This document shows, piece by piece, positions 45,501 through 54,000 of a DNA stretch of 64,000 nt (position 1 is its first letter; every line of letters begins with the position of its first letter). The position numbers and the translations under genes were made by a program. The DNA comes from an uncultured Clostridia bacterium (GTDB lineage: Bacteria > Bacillota > Clostridia > Lutisporales > Lutisporaceae). The DNA lies in contig CALGKJ010000050.1 in NCBI GenBank assembly GCA_937930535.1, positions 1 to 64,000 of the forward strand. The letters are read 5' to 3'. The notes under the pieces are model-generated. The model saw only the letters and a list, made by a program, of their open reading frames with translations, had not been told where the DNA came from and ran no database searches.

Positions 45501-47704
45501 AGATATATGACAAAGCAGGCAGGTTAAGCACTGTAATATCAGCAGATGGAACTACCAGCTACGAATACTACCCCAATGGAAACCGTAAAAGTGTAGTATA
45601 TCCAAGCGGTGTAAAAGAAGAATACACATACAATGCAGACAACCAGCTTATAACACTGGTAAATAAAAAAGCTGATGGAAGCATTATGGAAAGCTACAGC
45701 TATACCTATGATGCAGACCATAATCAAATATCAAAAACAGATGCTAAAGGAACAACAAATTATACCTATGACAGCCTTAACAGGCTTCAAGCAGTAACAG
45801 AGCCACTAGGAAAGCAAACCGCCTATACCTTTGACAAAGCAGGCAACAGACTTACAGAAACAGTTGTACAAAACCAATCAACCACCACTACCAGCTATAC
45901 ATACAACGAACAAAACCGCCTGCTGAATACACTAACCACAAAACCAGGCGGCGAATCAGAAAAAATAGTTTATGACTATGACAATAATGGAAACATGATA
46001 AGCAAAAACAAGTCATATCTAAAGCCTACTGATCCGCAAATGCTAAGCTCCTTTACAGTATTTCTGGCAGGAGAAGGCAATTATAACGGTGTATCCTTCT
46101 ATGAATACAATGTATGGAATCAACTGGTAAACACTATAGAAGGCAGCAAGACAATATCCTATGGCTACAACGCAGAGGGCTACAGAGTAGAAAAAAATAT
46201 AAACGGACAAATATCAAGATATTTATACGAAGCTGATAAAGTTATACTAGAGGTAGATGCGGCAGGCAATCAAGCAGCCGCAAATGTATACGGCATAAAC
46301 CTGATATCAAGAAAGATTGATAATGATACAGCGTATTATCTATACAATGGACATGCCGATGTAGTAGGCTTAATAAACAGTATAGGAGATACAATAGCAA
46401 CCTATTACTATGACGCCTTTGGAAATGCTACAGAAGCCACAGGCACCGCCAATAACCCATATAGGTACTCCGGCTATAGATACGATGAAGAAACAGACAT
46501 ATATTACCTGAACGCAAGATACTATGATGCAAAGATAGCAAGATTTATGACGGAGGATACATACAGAGGGCAGGCAAATGATCCGTTGAGCTTGAATCTT
46601 TATACTTATTGTCACAATGACCCCATAATGTATAAAGACCCGACTGGACACTGGGAAGAAGGAGATGAACTTTTAACACCTTCTGCACAAGCAAAGATAA
46701 AAGCATATACTGATATGTATTTTAAGGTTGAATCGAAAATTTTAAAAGACTATTGGCATAAAAAGGCTGAGTCTATAAGAACCGATAGAGATAACTATAA
46801 AAAAGTAGGTGAGATTGTTACAAATATTGAAACTAATAAAAAATCAACTGATGAAATAGCTGTAGTTGATACAGGTATAAAATTAGCAAGTTTAGCCAGT
46901 AATATAGAGTGGGGTACTGGTAATGCTATGAGCATTGATAAGCAGGATGAGTTGTTCTTATCAGAGCGTGATTACGCTGCTATACTTGCTCTTAAATATG
47001 AATATACTAGGTGTCAATATGAGAGTAATAGTTCGGGAATGGACGCAGCTATGAGAGCTATAGTTCAGATACGACAGAGTTCTGGCTATAAATGGAAGTA
47101 TCATAATGTAGATGTAAATGGTAGGTACATCGATGATTATAAATATAGTAGTAGTGATATTTCTACTATCACTGATGTAACGATAAAAAAAGTAACAAAT
47201 CGTAATCAATGGATAGAAGGAACTGCTGGCTTGTCTATAGCTTCATTTGCTTCTGGATTTGCTCCATTTCCATATGGATTTATAATTTCCAAAGCTCTTT
47301 GGGTAAGTGATCCTTCAAATAAAGATTTTAAGATATTTTCAGGAGAGGGTATGAAAACAATTGGGAAAGAATCGATTGGTGATTTGAGTGACATAAAATC
47401 CAATGGTAAACCTGTAGTATCTGAGTGGGTGACAAAACTGTATGGTGCTTTATCTTTGTATGAGGCTTTAATGGATCCTAGTATAAAGGTCGGGGATTAT
47501 AAAGTTATTGTCACATCTACAACAAATACTGGTCTTGATATAACACAAACAACAGCGTATGTTAGAGATAAATCTACAATATTTATATATGATCCAATTA
47601 AAGTGTCGATTGAAGGTAGGTGGAGAGGGCAAGCAAAAATTGATTGGAGAGAAGATGTAAATAAGCTACTAGATGGCAAATTAAATTTGATTATTTATAA
47701 GTGA
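39566..47704 (+). CDS. Giant Rhs/YD-repeat toxin with an N-terminal subtilisin protease domain
   Basis: Secreted protein of 2712 residues. Signal peptide about 1-30. A propeptide-like segment (about 45-130) is followed by an S8 subtilisin domain with the full triad: Asp180 (LLDTGVD), His238 (DLHGTYVAG), Ser392 (FNGTSVAAPYVTG). Near 505-560 is a DUF6531-type Rhs entry segment (SPASGNFSFKATDMSIPAPG, ISRTYNSRDD). Then come about 1700 residues of YD repeats (YxYDxxGR/N pattern) forming the Rhs shell, ending in the core signature RYSGYRYDEETDIYYLNARYYD and YCHNDPIMYKDPTG (about 2345-2360). The last 348 residues are the variable tip, probably the toxin; I do not recognise its fold. It has a hydrophobic glycine-rich stretch (about 2560-2590). 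Small membrane proteins directly downstream are immunity candidates. Confidence 0.9.
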   Translation: MRKYSRILSIVVALSLLLINLLAIKPVFAVYKKDTGSTTAKVKISFEDRVVTEIIVKYKDTNKKSTIKKKLKDELKLSKLETKKQLGKGKIDVLEVGNDSDINSIIERLKKDPNVEYAQPNYKLAINTTPFDHRFIEQWALKNDGQEIEGMPGRIGVDINAVNAWDITKGSQQVAVGLLDTGVDINHNDLAGNIYVNSREIPDNNIDDDGNGYIDDVNGWDFANGDNTVYDSDEKDLHGTYVAGIIAAKQNTQGISGIAPNIKIMPLKFINSHSGYTCDAIEAIEYAMSMKISIINCSFGGTDNNLALKDAIQNSGILFVAAAGNRGGDIYDLPVYPAGFDLPNIISVAAIDNYGVLAPFSTYGNKIHVAAPGVNILSTTPDNTYGYFNGTSVAAPYVTGIAALIKSHESGISIGQIKDRIKNNVVECTSLEGKVSTSGRVDAYAALVNIKPQADAYDGPGADITTIPVSNQGGEMDTWYTMDQLSKIKEKLHYGESGVSPASGNFSFKATDMSIPAPGFEVNISRTYNSRDDKSGSMGRGWSFGFEGSAKGNDLVTVLLPNGSIQRFRRNGSEYTAEDSRSIFVKNPDNTYTLTTKDQYTYGFNQNGWLIWMRDRNGNAVNIVVDANGKVQKITDTVNREYIVSYNTNGLISSVKDPENRIVRYEYDASSRLIKAIDSTGAIMRYSYDSYGFINKIEDHYLKRVQTLTYDHAVGSNQHKVVQTIDSYGNINNYTYNTEERKTTIKDQNSRVWSYWFDKDMYTIKVQDAEGKFSFTEYFITGGLNKYGDIKSQTDRNGNCTKYEIDTMGNITKLTNPDLSTKEFGYDQKNNKIYEKDELGRYTFYIYDTNGLKLLRKVRPLNGTDQYIQEAEQEKFAIEAYLYYTKQEAQELFNCNADGLLKSIINPEGSITEYTYDAHGNTKTIKDPENNITAITYNQIGWKIAETSPNNHVTTYNYNTNGQVEKAVQNGGETTRILYDMEGRKVKEISPNQYCVEADDIINRSYAGDYGYRYEYYDSGKLKKTIDAENYETTYTYDTYGNVITETKPNGAVYRYEYDVMDRVVKAYFKETASAQEILLEEYAHTILTDGKTQKTHKQYLNNTETAVTAYIYDYANRLTEQQNSDGSKLKYSYNANGTLSASTAENGSISCYKYDGLNRLTEKYIPFEISNGQVLYTYTAYEYDKAGNKLIEKTSSQKVSLNEIPISFITTSYTYYKNGLLKSFALEGRKTEYLYDKQGNVLKEEKLADANTRLVTEYTYNHTNKPTEKKVHISSGSLVGNQFDDETDTILKTTYEYDKNGNLISVTAPNDVAASYTYDNSNRQITMSQLGKDEFGTQITITISTVYNWEGKPVSKTDANGNTTIYEYNKRGMLIKAIDALSGVTAYSYDLAGRKIAEISPLNYNEAKAFSQMNRAEYVYDTMSRLKTKKDIYFDANTSQWNTIYSKNYKYDISGNVVLEQDALGYDDGYGTRYAYNLANVIVTTIDPIAQERELAYTKSYKYDALSRKISEANANGVITLYTYDANNNILEVKVKKNETAPEQVISKAAYDLLGRQISKTDGNNNTTYYEYNALGKVSKAIYPGDETIPHNTVTYQYDMAGNLAKEQNTIGRTTIYEYDNQARLVSVTNQKNDGTESITVTSKYDKNGNKRFETDGNGNIKEYVYDKLNRVAASKVTVKGAEQITTYSYDDNNNQTAITDWKGNTTTNIYDALNRLIEKRDSYTTVQKLEYNKNNVQIKSYDAMNNMTEYQYDRNNRLISTIDAMKHKTSQTYDNAGNINTKTSGRNITTKYSYDEFNRLIAVINPKLEITSYTYDLNGNVLTQTNGNGHVTSYEYNSRNKMTKRIDHGGRLGLTSKYTYIDAKVERYVYNADGTILSSKDRNGIITSYQYDIHGRLTSKTAGQATISYTYDKNNNQLTVSDSTGTTTRTYDELSRTTTKTVPHIGISTYVYDIIEGIEEGYTKETTTDPKGNIVEKIYDKAGRLSTVISADGTTSYEYYPNGNRKSVVYPSGVKEEYTYNADNQLITLVNKKADGSIMESYSYTYDADHNQISKTDAKGTTNYTYDSLNRLQAVTEPLGKQTAYTFDKAGNRLTETVVQNQSTTTTSYTYNEQNRLLNTLTTKPGGESEKIVYDYDNNGNMISKNKSYLKPTDPQMLSSFTVFLAGEGNYNGVSFYEYNVWNQLVNTIEGSKTISYGYNAEGYRVEKNINGQISRYLYEADKVILEVDAAGNQAAANVYGINLISRKIDNDTAYYLYNGHADVVGLINSIGDTIATYYYDAFGNATEATGTANNPYRYSGYRYDEETDIYYLNARYYDAKIARFMTEDTYRGQANDPLSLNLYTYCHNDPIMYKDPTGHWEEGDELLTPSAQAKIKAYTDMYFKVESKILKDYWHKKAESIRTDRDNYKKVGEIVTNIETNKKSTDEIAVVDTGIKLASLASNIEWGTGNAMSIDKQDELFLSERDYAAILALKYEYTRCQYESNSSGMDAAMRAIVQIRQSSGYKWKYHNVDVNGRYIDDYKYSSSDISTITDVTIKKVTNRNQWIEGTAGLSIASFASGFAPFPYGFIISKALWVSDPSNKDFKIFSGEGMKTIGKESIGDLSDIKSNGKPVVSEWVTKLYGALSLYEALMDPSIKVGDYKVIVTSTTNTGLDITQTTAYVRDKSTIFIYDPIKVSIEGRWRGQAKIDWREDVNKLLDGKLNLIIYK

Positions 47705-47714
47705 GGATGATTTT

Positions 47715-47993
47715 ATGAGGTTTAGATGTCCATATTGTGGAGAAGATACTATTTCAGTATATGATAAAATTAGATTGAACCCTAGGCATAAAATTAAGTG
47801 CAATGGATGTGGTGGATATATTAACATACCATATTATATACTACTATTATTTGGAATTATAATATTCGTAGTCATATATGTTATGGGTATAGTACTTAGT
47901 CTAGATAGAATATATGTAATAGTAACTTTAGTTTCAGTAACCATAGTATATGAGCTTATAGTAATATTTTATGTTCCAATTATTAAAAAGTGA
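47715..47993 (+). CDS. Small zinc-ribbon membrane protein, candidate immunity
   Basis: 92 residues. The N-terminus carries CPYCGED and CNGCGG, a four-Cys zinc ribbon, followed by two hydrophobic helices (about 38-58 and 65-88). GAGGA lies 8 bp before the ATG. It starts 10 bp after the Rhs gene and ends 9 bp before the next gene. Position after a variable Rhs tip suggests an immunity or accessory role; the family is unknown to me. Confidence 0.65.
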   Translation: MRFRCPYCGEDTISVYDKIRLNPRHKIKCNGCGGYINIPYYILLLFGIIIFVVIYVMGIVLSLDRIYVIVTLVSVTIVYELIVIFYVPIIKK

Positions 47994-48002
47994 GGAGTAT
48001 AT

Positions 48003-48341
48003 ATGAAAAATGGATTAAATAATTTTTTTACTAGAATAGTGTACACTAAACATTTTAGATATGGTAATATTTCATGTGCCCTAGGCATAATTGGATTTAT
48101 AATATCTTTTATAGCTTTATATTTATTAAATAAAGTACTAAATCCGGTTTCTAAAGATGGCATTATTACTTTGATAAAGCTACTTAATTTTGTTGGGAAA
48201 ATAGAGATTCCTGTAAAAATAATTGGCATAGTTTTTGGGGCTTTAGGAGTATTTCAACACAGCAATAAGAAGTATATAGCACTAGCAGGTGTAATGGTAA
48301 ATATCATATCCTTAGTTTTTTCATACTACATTGTAATATAA
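48003..48341 (+). CDS. Small membrane protein, candidate immunity
   Basis: 112 residues with three predicted membrane helices (about 22-42, 68-88, 93-111) and a short basic N-terminus. GAGGAG precedes the ATG. It is the last gene before the terminator at 48407. Function is unknown; two adjacent membrane proteins after the Rhs tip would fit protection against a membrane-targeting or membrane-translocating toxin, which is inference. Confidence 0.65.
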   Translation: MKNGLNNFFTRIVYTKHFRYGNISCALGIIGFIISFIALYLLNKVLNPVSKDGIITLIKLLNFVGKIEIPVKIIGIVFGALGVFQHSNKKYIALAGVMVNIISLVFSYYIVI

Positions 48342-48406
48342 AGTATAATGTGTTAGTAAATGGGTGGTTGTCTATATGGAGGATGTGAAAAAAAGTCTAT
48401 AGAAAC

Positions 48407-48450
48407 AGCATACTATGGTAAAATTTAATTATCATAGTATGCCATTTTTT
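48407..48450 (+). terminator. Terminator downstream of the Rhs operon
   Basis: AGCATACTATG (48407-48417) pairs with CATAGTATGC (48433-48442), followed by CATTTTTT. It overlaps the nominal ATG of the orphan cassette, which argues that the cassette is not normally translated from there. Confidence 0.7.
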
Positions 48451-49560
48451 ATGGTAAAAGAGCATTATTGCACTAACAATCCTGTAAAGTATAATGACCC
48501 GACGGGGAATATACAAGAGGTTGTTGATGATGGAAAGAAAAAGGGTGGTAATACTGTACTAACGGTAGGTGCTAAGGGGGATGAGGTAAAAAAACTGCAG
48601 GAAGCTCTAAATAAGGCTGGTTACGTGGTTCCTGTCACTGGTTATTTTGGAGCAATAACACAAGGAGAATTAAAGAAATTCCAAAAGGATAATGGACTAG
48701 TGGTAGATGGTAAAGCAGGTTCAAAAACATTTGCATATTTGTATGGAACTCAATCATCTAGTAATACAATAACTGCGACCACTACGACTTCTACTACCAC
48801 TACATTCAGTGATATTAATAAACAGAAAAGTACAGATAATATTAAAGCATTTGCAGAGACAGTATCAGGTTTTTTTGAGAGAGTAGGAAATGCTTTAAGT
48901 GGTGAGGGCTTTAAAACTGTGGCTGAGTTAAAAGCAGATGGTGTGGACTGGGCAAGTTGGGAAGTCGAATTAAGGGTTAATATTGAAAATAGACTAAGCA
49001 GTATTATGACAGTAGAGGAACAACAAAAAATAATTCAGGAAGAAATAGAAAAGATAAAAAATAAGTACAGAACATTACACAATGCCGCCAATGCACCATG
49101 GACACAACCAATGAAGAATGCCTTAGCACCTTTATATGCAGATGAACAAAGCAGACTAATGAAGTCTATTATGGCTGGCATCAATTTTGGGTTAGTATTT
49201 GCTGCATCTGATTGGGCTAGTACGTTTACGTATAGTGAGGGAGGGGGTAATACTGTTGACTCGTCAAAAATAATAGATTCTGCATCAACTGCAAAAAAAG
49301 GTGGAGAAACAGTAGCAGGTCATGCTTTACAAAAACATGCTGGCAGGAATCCTGATATTTGGGGAAAAGTTAGTGGCAATTCAACTAAAATAAACAATAC
49401 AGCTATGCAGCATATTGATGACATTATTAGCGGACCAGGCGAATTTAAAACAGTTCAATCAAATGGCATCTCATTTTTGGAGAAGATGCTACCAGATGGA
49501 AGAGGAATACGCCTAAATATGGATGGAACATTTAAGGGATTCATTGACCAAATAAGGTAA
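48415..49560 (+). CDS. Orphan Rhs C-terminal toxin cassette with a peptidoglycan-binding domain
   Basis: 381-codon ORF whose first residues (about 20-33, YCTNNPVKYNDPTG) copy the end of an Rhs core (YCHNDPIMYKDPTG in the upstream giant) but with no Rhs shell. Next is a peptidoglycan-binding type 1 domain (about 50-115: LTVGAKGDEVKKLQEALNKAG, ELKKFQKDNGLVVDG), a Thr/Ser-rich linker, a helical region, and a C-terminal toxin-like domain (about 295-381) with GHALQKHAGR, DDIISGPGEF and LPDGRGIRLNMDGTFKGF, reminiscent of BECR-fold ribonuclease toxins such as EndoU/RelE-like tips. The ATG has no ribosome site and sits in a terminator, so it is probably a silent reserve tip activated by recombination into the Rhs gene. 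The toxin class is tentative. Confidence 0.7.
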   Translation: MVKFNYHSMPFFMVKEHYCTNNPVKYNDPTGNIQEVVDDGKKKGGNTVLTVGAKGDEVKKLQEALNKAGYVVPVTGYFGAITQGELKKFQKDNGLVVDGKAGSKTFAYLYGTQSSSNTITATTTTSTTTTFSDINKQKSTDNIKAFAETVSGFFERVGNALSGEGFKTVAELKADGVDWASWEVELRVNIENRLSSIMTVEEQQKIIQEEIEKIKNKYRTLHNAANAPWTQPMKNALAPLYADEQSRLMKSIMAGINFGLVFAASDWASTFTYSEGGGNTVDSSKIIDSASTAKKGGETVAGHALQKHAGRNPDIWGKVSGNSTKINNTAMQHIDDIISGPGEFKTVQSNGISFLEKMLPDGRGIRLNMDGTFKGFIDQIR

Positions 49561-49581
49561 GAAAGGAGCGAGTATACCGAA

Positions 49582-50109
49582 GTGAACAATTTAGAAATAA
49601 TTTTTGAAAACATAAAACGGCATGAATTGGACTCGCTTATTTTTAAGGAACTTCGTTTTGATAAACAGAAGATAATATCATCACACTTCTACGACGAAAT
49701 AGAAGAGCGAGATATCGAGTTTGAAATGATATCTAGTTTAGGAGAATTTTATGCTATTCCTGGAACAGGAAATATATACATGAGTGAAGTAGATATAGGC
49801 ATATGTATACATAATGTGATGATAGTAATATCATTTGATGAAGTTTTTGGTGATATTGTTCTTAACTTTAAAGAAAACGAGTTATTTAAGGAAAACATGG
49901 TTATCAATCAAGACTGTGTATTCATTATAAAAAAGCTACAATCAATTATTAAAATGTATGACATTGGTTCTATTATTGTTGGATATGAACCATCTTCAGA
50001 TGAAGATATGCAATTAGTTTCTTATACTAAGCAAGGTATTAAAATATCAGAAGATAAATTTCCATCAATAATGAATGATTTAAAAAGAATTATACGTTCT
50101 AACCTATAA
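49582..50109 (+). CDS. Candidate immunity protein for the orphan Rhs tip
   Basis: 175-residue acidic, soluble protein starting at GTG 49582 after GAAAGGAG. It lies 21 bp downstream of the orphan toxin cassette, the usual place for a cognate immunity gene. No signal peptide or membrane helix. Sequence features are alternating beta-type strands (VDIGICIHNVMIVISFDE, IGSIIVGYEP) and a C-terminal helix. Acidic character suits binding to a basic nuclease. I do not recognise the family, and the assignment rests on position. Confidence 0.65.
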   Translation: MNNLEIIFENIKRHELDSLIFKELRFDKQKIISSHFYDEIEERDIEFEMISSLGEFYAIPGTGNIYMSEVDIGICIHNVMIVISFDEVFGDIVLNFKENELFKENMVINQDCVFIIKKLQSIIKMYDIGSIIVGYEPSSDEDMQLVSYTKQGIKISEDKFPSIMNDLKRIIRSNL

Positions 50110-50199
50110 CTTGCTTTTGGGAATTAGAAGGTAATGTAATATTATAAGTAAATCTGTAGGGCACACAGTTCTACGATAGCATTTTAGATTTTGTGTATG

Positions 50200-50242
50200 A
50201 ATCCCTCCAGAATGGAAAATAATCCATTTAGGAGGGATTTTA
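50200..50242 (+). terminator. Terminator after the immunity gene
   Basis: AATCCCTCC (50200-50208) pairs with GGAGGGATT (50231-50239); the inner ATGGA/TCCAT extends the stem. It is followed by T3 and AT-rich sequence. It lies just upstream of the transposase remnant. Confidence 0.65.
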
Positions 50243-50244
50243 TA

Positions 50245-50516
50245 ATGGGAAAAAAAGAGAAATTAAATTTTCACCAGAGTTGATCAAAATGCTTATTCAG
50301 TCTTATCACATTAAAGGAATGGGCGATATAAAATCAATGATAAGGGATTTAGTTGTGATACTCTTCAAGGCATGCTAGAAGGTGAATTAACCAACGAACT
50401 GGGCTATGAGAAAAATGGTGCCATAAACAAAAATACTGAAAATAGCCGAAATGGTTATAGCCACAAGACTCTGCGCTCCGAATATGGAGAGATAATGTAG
50501 CATCATGTTGACACAG
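50245..50516 (+). pseudogene. Remnant of an IS256-type (mutator family) transposase
   Basis: Three frames must be joined to read the N-terminal part of an IS256-like transposase: MGKKEKLNF, then SPELIKMLIQSYHIKGMGDI, then DTLQGMLEGELTNELGYEKN and SRNGYSHKTLRSEYGEI, ending in TAG. The catalytic DDE region is absent. After it, a 45-codon ORF (50519-50656) of unknown origin follows. The remnant shows that transposition has affected the boundary between the toxin locus and the second synthetase locus. Confidence 0.75.
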
Positions 50517-50654
50517 AGATGCTGGATGACACAAGGTATACGAAAATTATACACGCATCAGACAAAACTAATTTAGTATTAAGCAAGCTTGGTTTTTATT
50601 GGGATAAAATAACAAAGGAGCATATAAAAAATTGGGAGTGTCATAAATTAGGCT

Positions 50655-50744
50655 GATTAATGAAGCAACCATAAAAGGTTAAGTATTGCTTCCCTTCTAG
50701 GTTTTTACCTTGGTATAAATTAAGTTTTGAGCTAAAAACCCATA
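50655..50744 (-). repeat. Two-hairpin repeat element, copy 4 (inverted, decayed at one end)
   Basis: 50679-50742 is very similar to 34987-35050 of copy 3. Hairpins: GAAGCAA (50662-50668) with TTGCTTC (50686-50692), and GGTTTTTA (50700-50707) with TAAAAACC (50733-50740). The TATAG boundary on the left is lost. Confidence 0.65.
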
Positions 50745-51086
50745 TTGTATAACGAAACTCATGTAAAGCTAAGAGACTTAGAATTTCTTCGTCTCGAAGC
50801 ATCTATAAATATTTAAACTTTCTTTATCAAATTCACCTTAATTAAAATGCTGAACATGATTCTATACACCCCCCAGTTTTGGGCTGTTTATCTCGCTTGT
50901 TTTTCTATTCCCCCCTATTATTTCATACAAAGGCACTATGTTTTCATTGTTATAGTAATTAATAATTGCTATACTTATTTTTAATACTATAAATCTGAGT
51001 TTGGGTTACTTAGACAGCAAGAAAAAACGCATACTAAGAATCTAATCCATATTAATTAAAAACAAAACCAAGGAGAGGAAGGTAAT
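50745..51086. other. Leader region of the second synthetase operon
   Basis: About 340 bp without a gene. 50769-50803 (AAGCTAAGAGACTT...TTCGTCTCGAAGC) looks like a broken half of the two-hairpin element. 50870-50920 has C-rich runs (CCCCCCAG, CCCCCCTA) unusual for this AT-rich DNA. It contains the promoter at 50947-50975 and a 110-nt leader with no recognised riboswitch. Confidence 0.45.
50947..50975 (+). promoter_or_regulatory. Sigma-A promoter of the second synthetase operon
   Basis: TTGTTA (50947-50952), 17-bp spacer, TATACT (50970-50975), 111 bp before the ATG at 51087. Confidence 0.65.
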
Positions 51087-54000
51087 ATGACAAACAAGCC
51101 GCAAATACAAAAAGTATATGACTTATCCCCTATGCAGGAGGGGATGCTTTTTCATTGTCAGCTAGAGGATATCTCAAATGTATATTTTGAGCAAACAGTT
51201 TTTACCCTAAAAGGGTATATTAATATTGAGCTGTTTGAAAAAAGCTTTAACTTGCTTATTAAAAGACACGATATTTTTAAAACAATTTTTTTCTATAAAA
51301 ATGTACAGAAATTTTCGCAGGTGGTATTAAAAGAACGTCAGACATCTATATATTTTGAAGATATAAGCTGTTTTGATGATAAAAGCAAAATACAATATGT
51401 AAATGATTTTCTAGAAAAGGATAAACAAAGAGGCTTTGACCTATCAAGGGATATGCTGATAAGAATTTCGATACTTAAAACATCAGAGGAACAATACAAG
51501 CTAATCTGGAGCTTTCACCATATACTTATGGATGGCTGGTGTCTTAGGATTGTTAATAAAGAAATATTGGATATATACAGTTCGCTGTTAAATAACACAC
51601 CCTTAAAGCTGAAAGACGCTCCTATATATAAAGATTATATTGATTGGCTTAGGGCACAGGATAAAAAGGCTGCCGATGCTTATTGGACAGACTACCTAGC
51701 TAACTATGAGAGCCAAGCTATGATTCCCAGAATGACTTTGACTGCTAAAAACAGCAAATACAACAAAGCGGATTTACATATTAAAATACAAGATGATATT
51801 GTACAAAATCTTTCTAATATAGCTAAGAAAAATAGGACCACCCTTAATACCATATTTCAGGCTATATGGGGCATATTGCTTCAAAAATATAATTATACCA
51901 CGGATGTTGTTTTTGGGGCTGTTGTATCTGGCAGAGGAGCAGAAGTGGAAGGCATTGAAGATATGGTGGGACTTTTCATAAATACAATACCAATAAGGAT
52001 CAACTGCAATAGCAGCACTTCTTTCACAGAGTTTATCTTGAAAATTCAAGAAAACAATCTTTCATCTGAGAAATATTCTTACTGCTCCCTATCAGATATT
52101 CAGCAGTGCAGTACACTAAAAAATAAATTAATAAACCATATACTGGTTTACGAAAACTATCCGCTGGATGATAGTCTGAATAATATAGAGGATAAAAACA
52201 GAACAGGCTTTGTTTTGGAAAGCTATGAGACCTTTGAACAGACAAATTATGACCTTAATGTAATTATAATACCTAATAACGGAATAGACATAATGTTTAA
52301 ATACAATACAAATGTCTATGACCGAAGTATTATAGAAGCTTTGGGCAAACAAATAACTGAAACAGCAGAAAAAATAATCCGGGATCCTGATATCGAAATA
52401 CAAGATCTAGAAATAATTAACAGTGAAGAAAAAACAAAAATCCTTTTTGATTTTAACAATACAGGGGTGGAGTATCCCCATAATAAAACTATAAACCAGT
52501 TGTTTGAAGAACAAGTGAAAAAAACACCTGATAACACAGCAGTAATATATGGCAATCAAAAACTTACATATAAGGAATTAAATACAAAGTCTAATCAGCT
52601 TGCAAAAGTAATATCGAAAAGAGCAGCTAATAGCAAGGCAGAACAACCAGAGAACATGCCAAGCAGCATAGTGGCAATAATGGCAGAACGTTCTCTGGAA
52701 ATGATAATAGGAATGCTGGCAGCACTTAAGGCTGGATGTGCATATCTGCCAATAGATACGGAATATCCAGAAGAAAGAATACAGCATATGTTAAATGACA
52801 GTAAAGCAGATATAGTACTAACTCAATCGTGGATTGAAAGAGGCGTAACAAGCAGAGTAGTAATAAAGCTTGATGATTACAGCATATATCAGGGAGAAGA
52901 AGACAAGCTTCGTGGTATAGAAGCCGGCACGCCGCTGGCATACATAATGTACACCTCAGGTTCCACAGGTAAACCAAAGGGGGTTCTTATAGAGCATAAA
53001 AACGTAATTCGCTTAGTAAAAAACACTAATTATATAAGCTTTGAAGGTGATGACAGAATACTACAGACCGGAGCTATGGTATTTGATGCCTGTACCTTTG
53101 AAGTCTGGGGAGCACTGCTGAACGGATTGGAGCTGTACATTATAGATAAAAATAAAATTCTGGATGCTGATGAACTGGAAAATGCATTAACAATAAACAG
53201 AATAACAATACTATGGCTGACTTCCTCGCTGTTTAACAAGCTGGCGCAGCAAAAACCAGAAATGTTCTCCAAGCTAAGATATTTACTGGTAGGTGGCGAT
53301 GTACTTTCACCTAAATATATAAATATGATAAGAAGTACATGCAAGGAGCTTAAAATAATCAATGGCTATGGACCTACTGAAAATACCACCTTTTCAACCT
53401 GCCATTTGATTGACAGGGAATATGAAGCTAATATACCTATCGGAAAGCCTATAAGCAATTCAAAGGCATATATAATAGATAGGTTTAATAAGCTATGTCC
53501 AATAGGAGCAGTGGGGGAGCTGTGTGTAGGGGGAGATGGTCTTGCAAGAGGCTATCTTAACAATGCTGAGCTGACAGCGGAGAAATTTATCAAAAATCCT
53601 TACTGTACAGGTGAGATAATTTACCGCACAGGGGACTTAGCAAGATGGATGCCCGATGGAAACATAGACTTTCTAGGGCGTATTGACCATCAGATAAAGC
53701 TGAGGGGATATAGGATAGAGCTTGGAGAAATTGAGAGTAAGCTTAAAAGCCATCCAAATATTAAGGAAGCGGCTGTGCTGCTAAAAGAAGATAGCAGCAA
53801 CAATAAATATTTATGTGCTTATTATACTGGGGAGAAAAATTTAACTTCAACAGAGCTTAGGGAGTTTCTATCCAAAGAACTGCCTGATTATATGATGCCC
53901 TCTTCCTTTATACAATTAGACTATATGGCTCTTACATTCAATGGCAAGATAGATCGCAAGCTTTTGCCAGAGCCTGACAGAAATACGGCAGGAGGCATAG

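Noticed and set aside
39940-46660. Tandem-repeat look of the DNA, considered as a CRISPR or satellite array
   Set aside because: The periodicity is the degenerate YD-repeat coding pattern in one open frame, with no identical direct repeats or spacers.
50519-50656. 45-codon ORF after the transposase remnant
   Set aside because: No ribosome site and no match to the IS256 catalytic region; probably debris of a mobile element.
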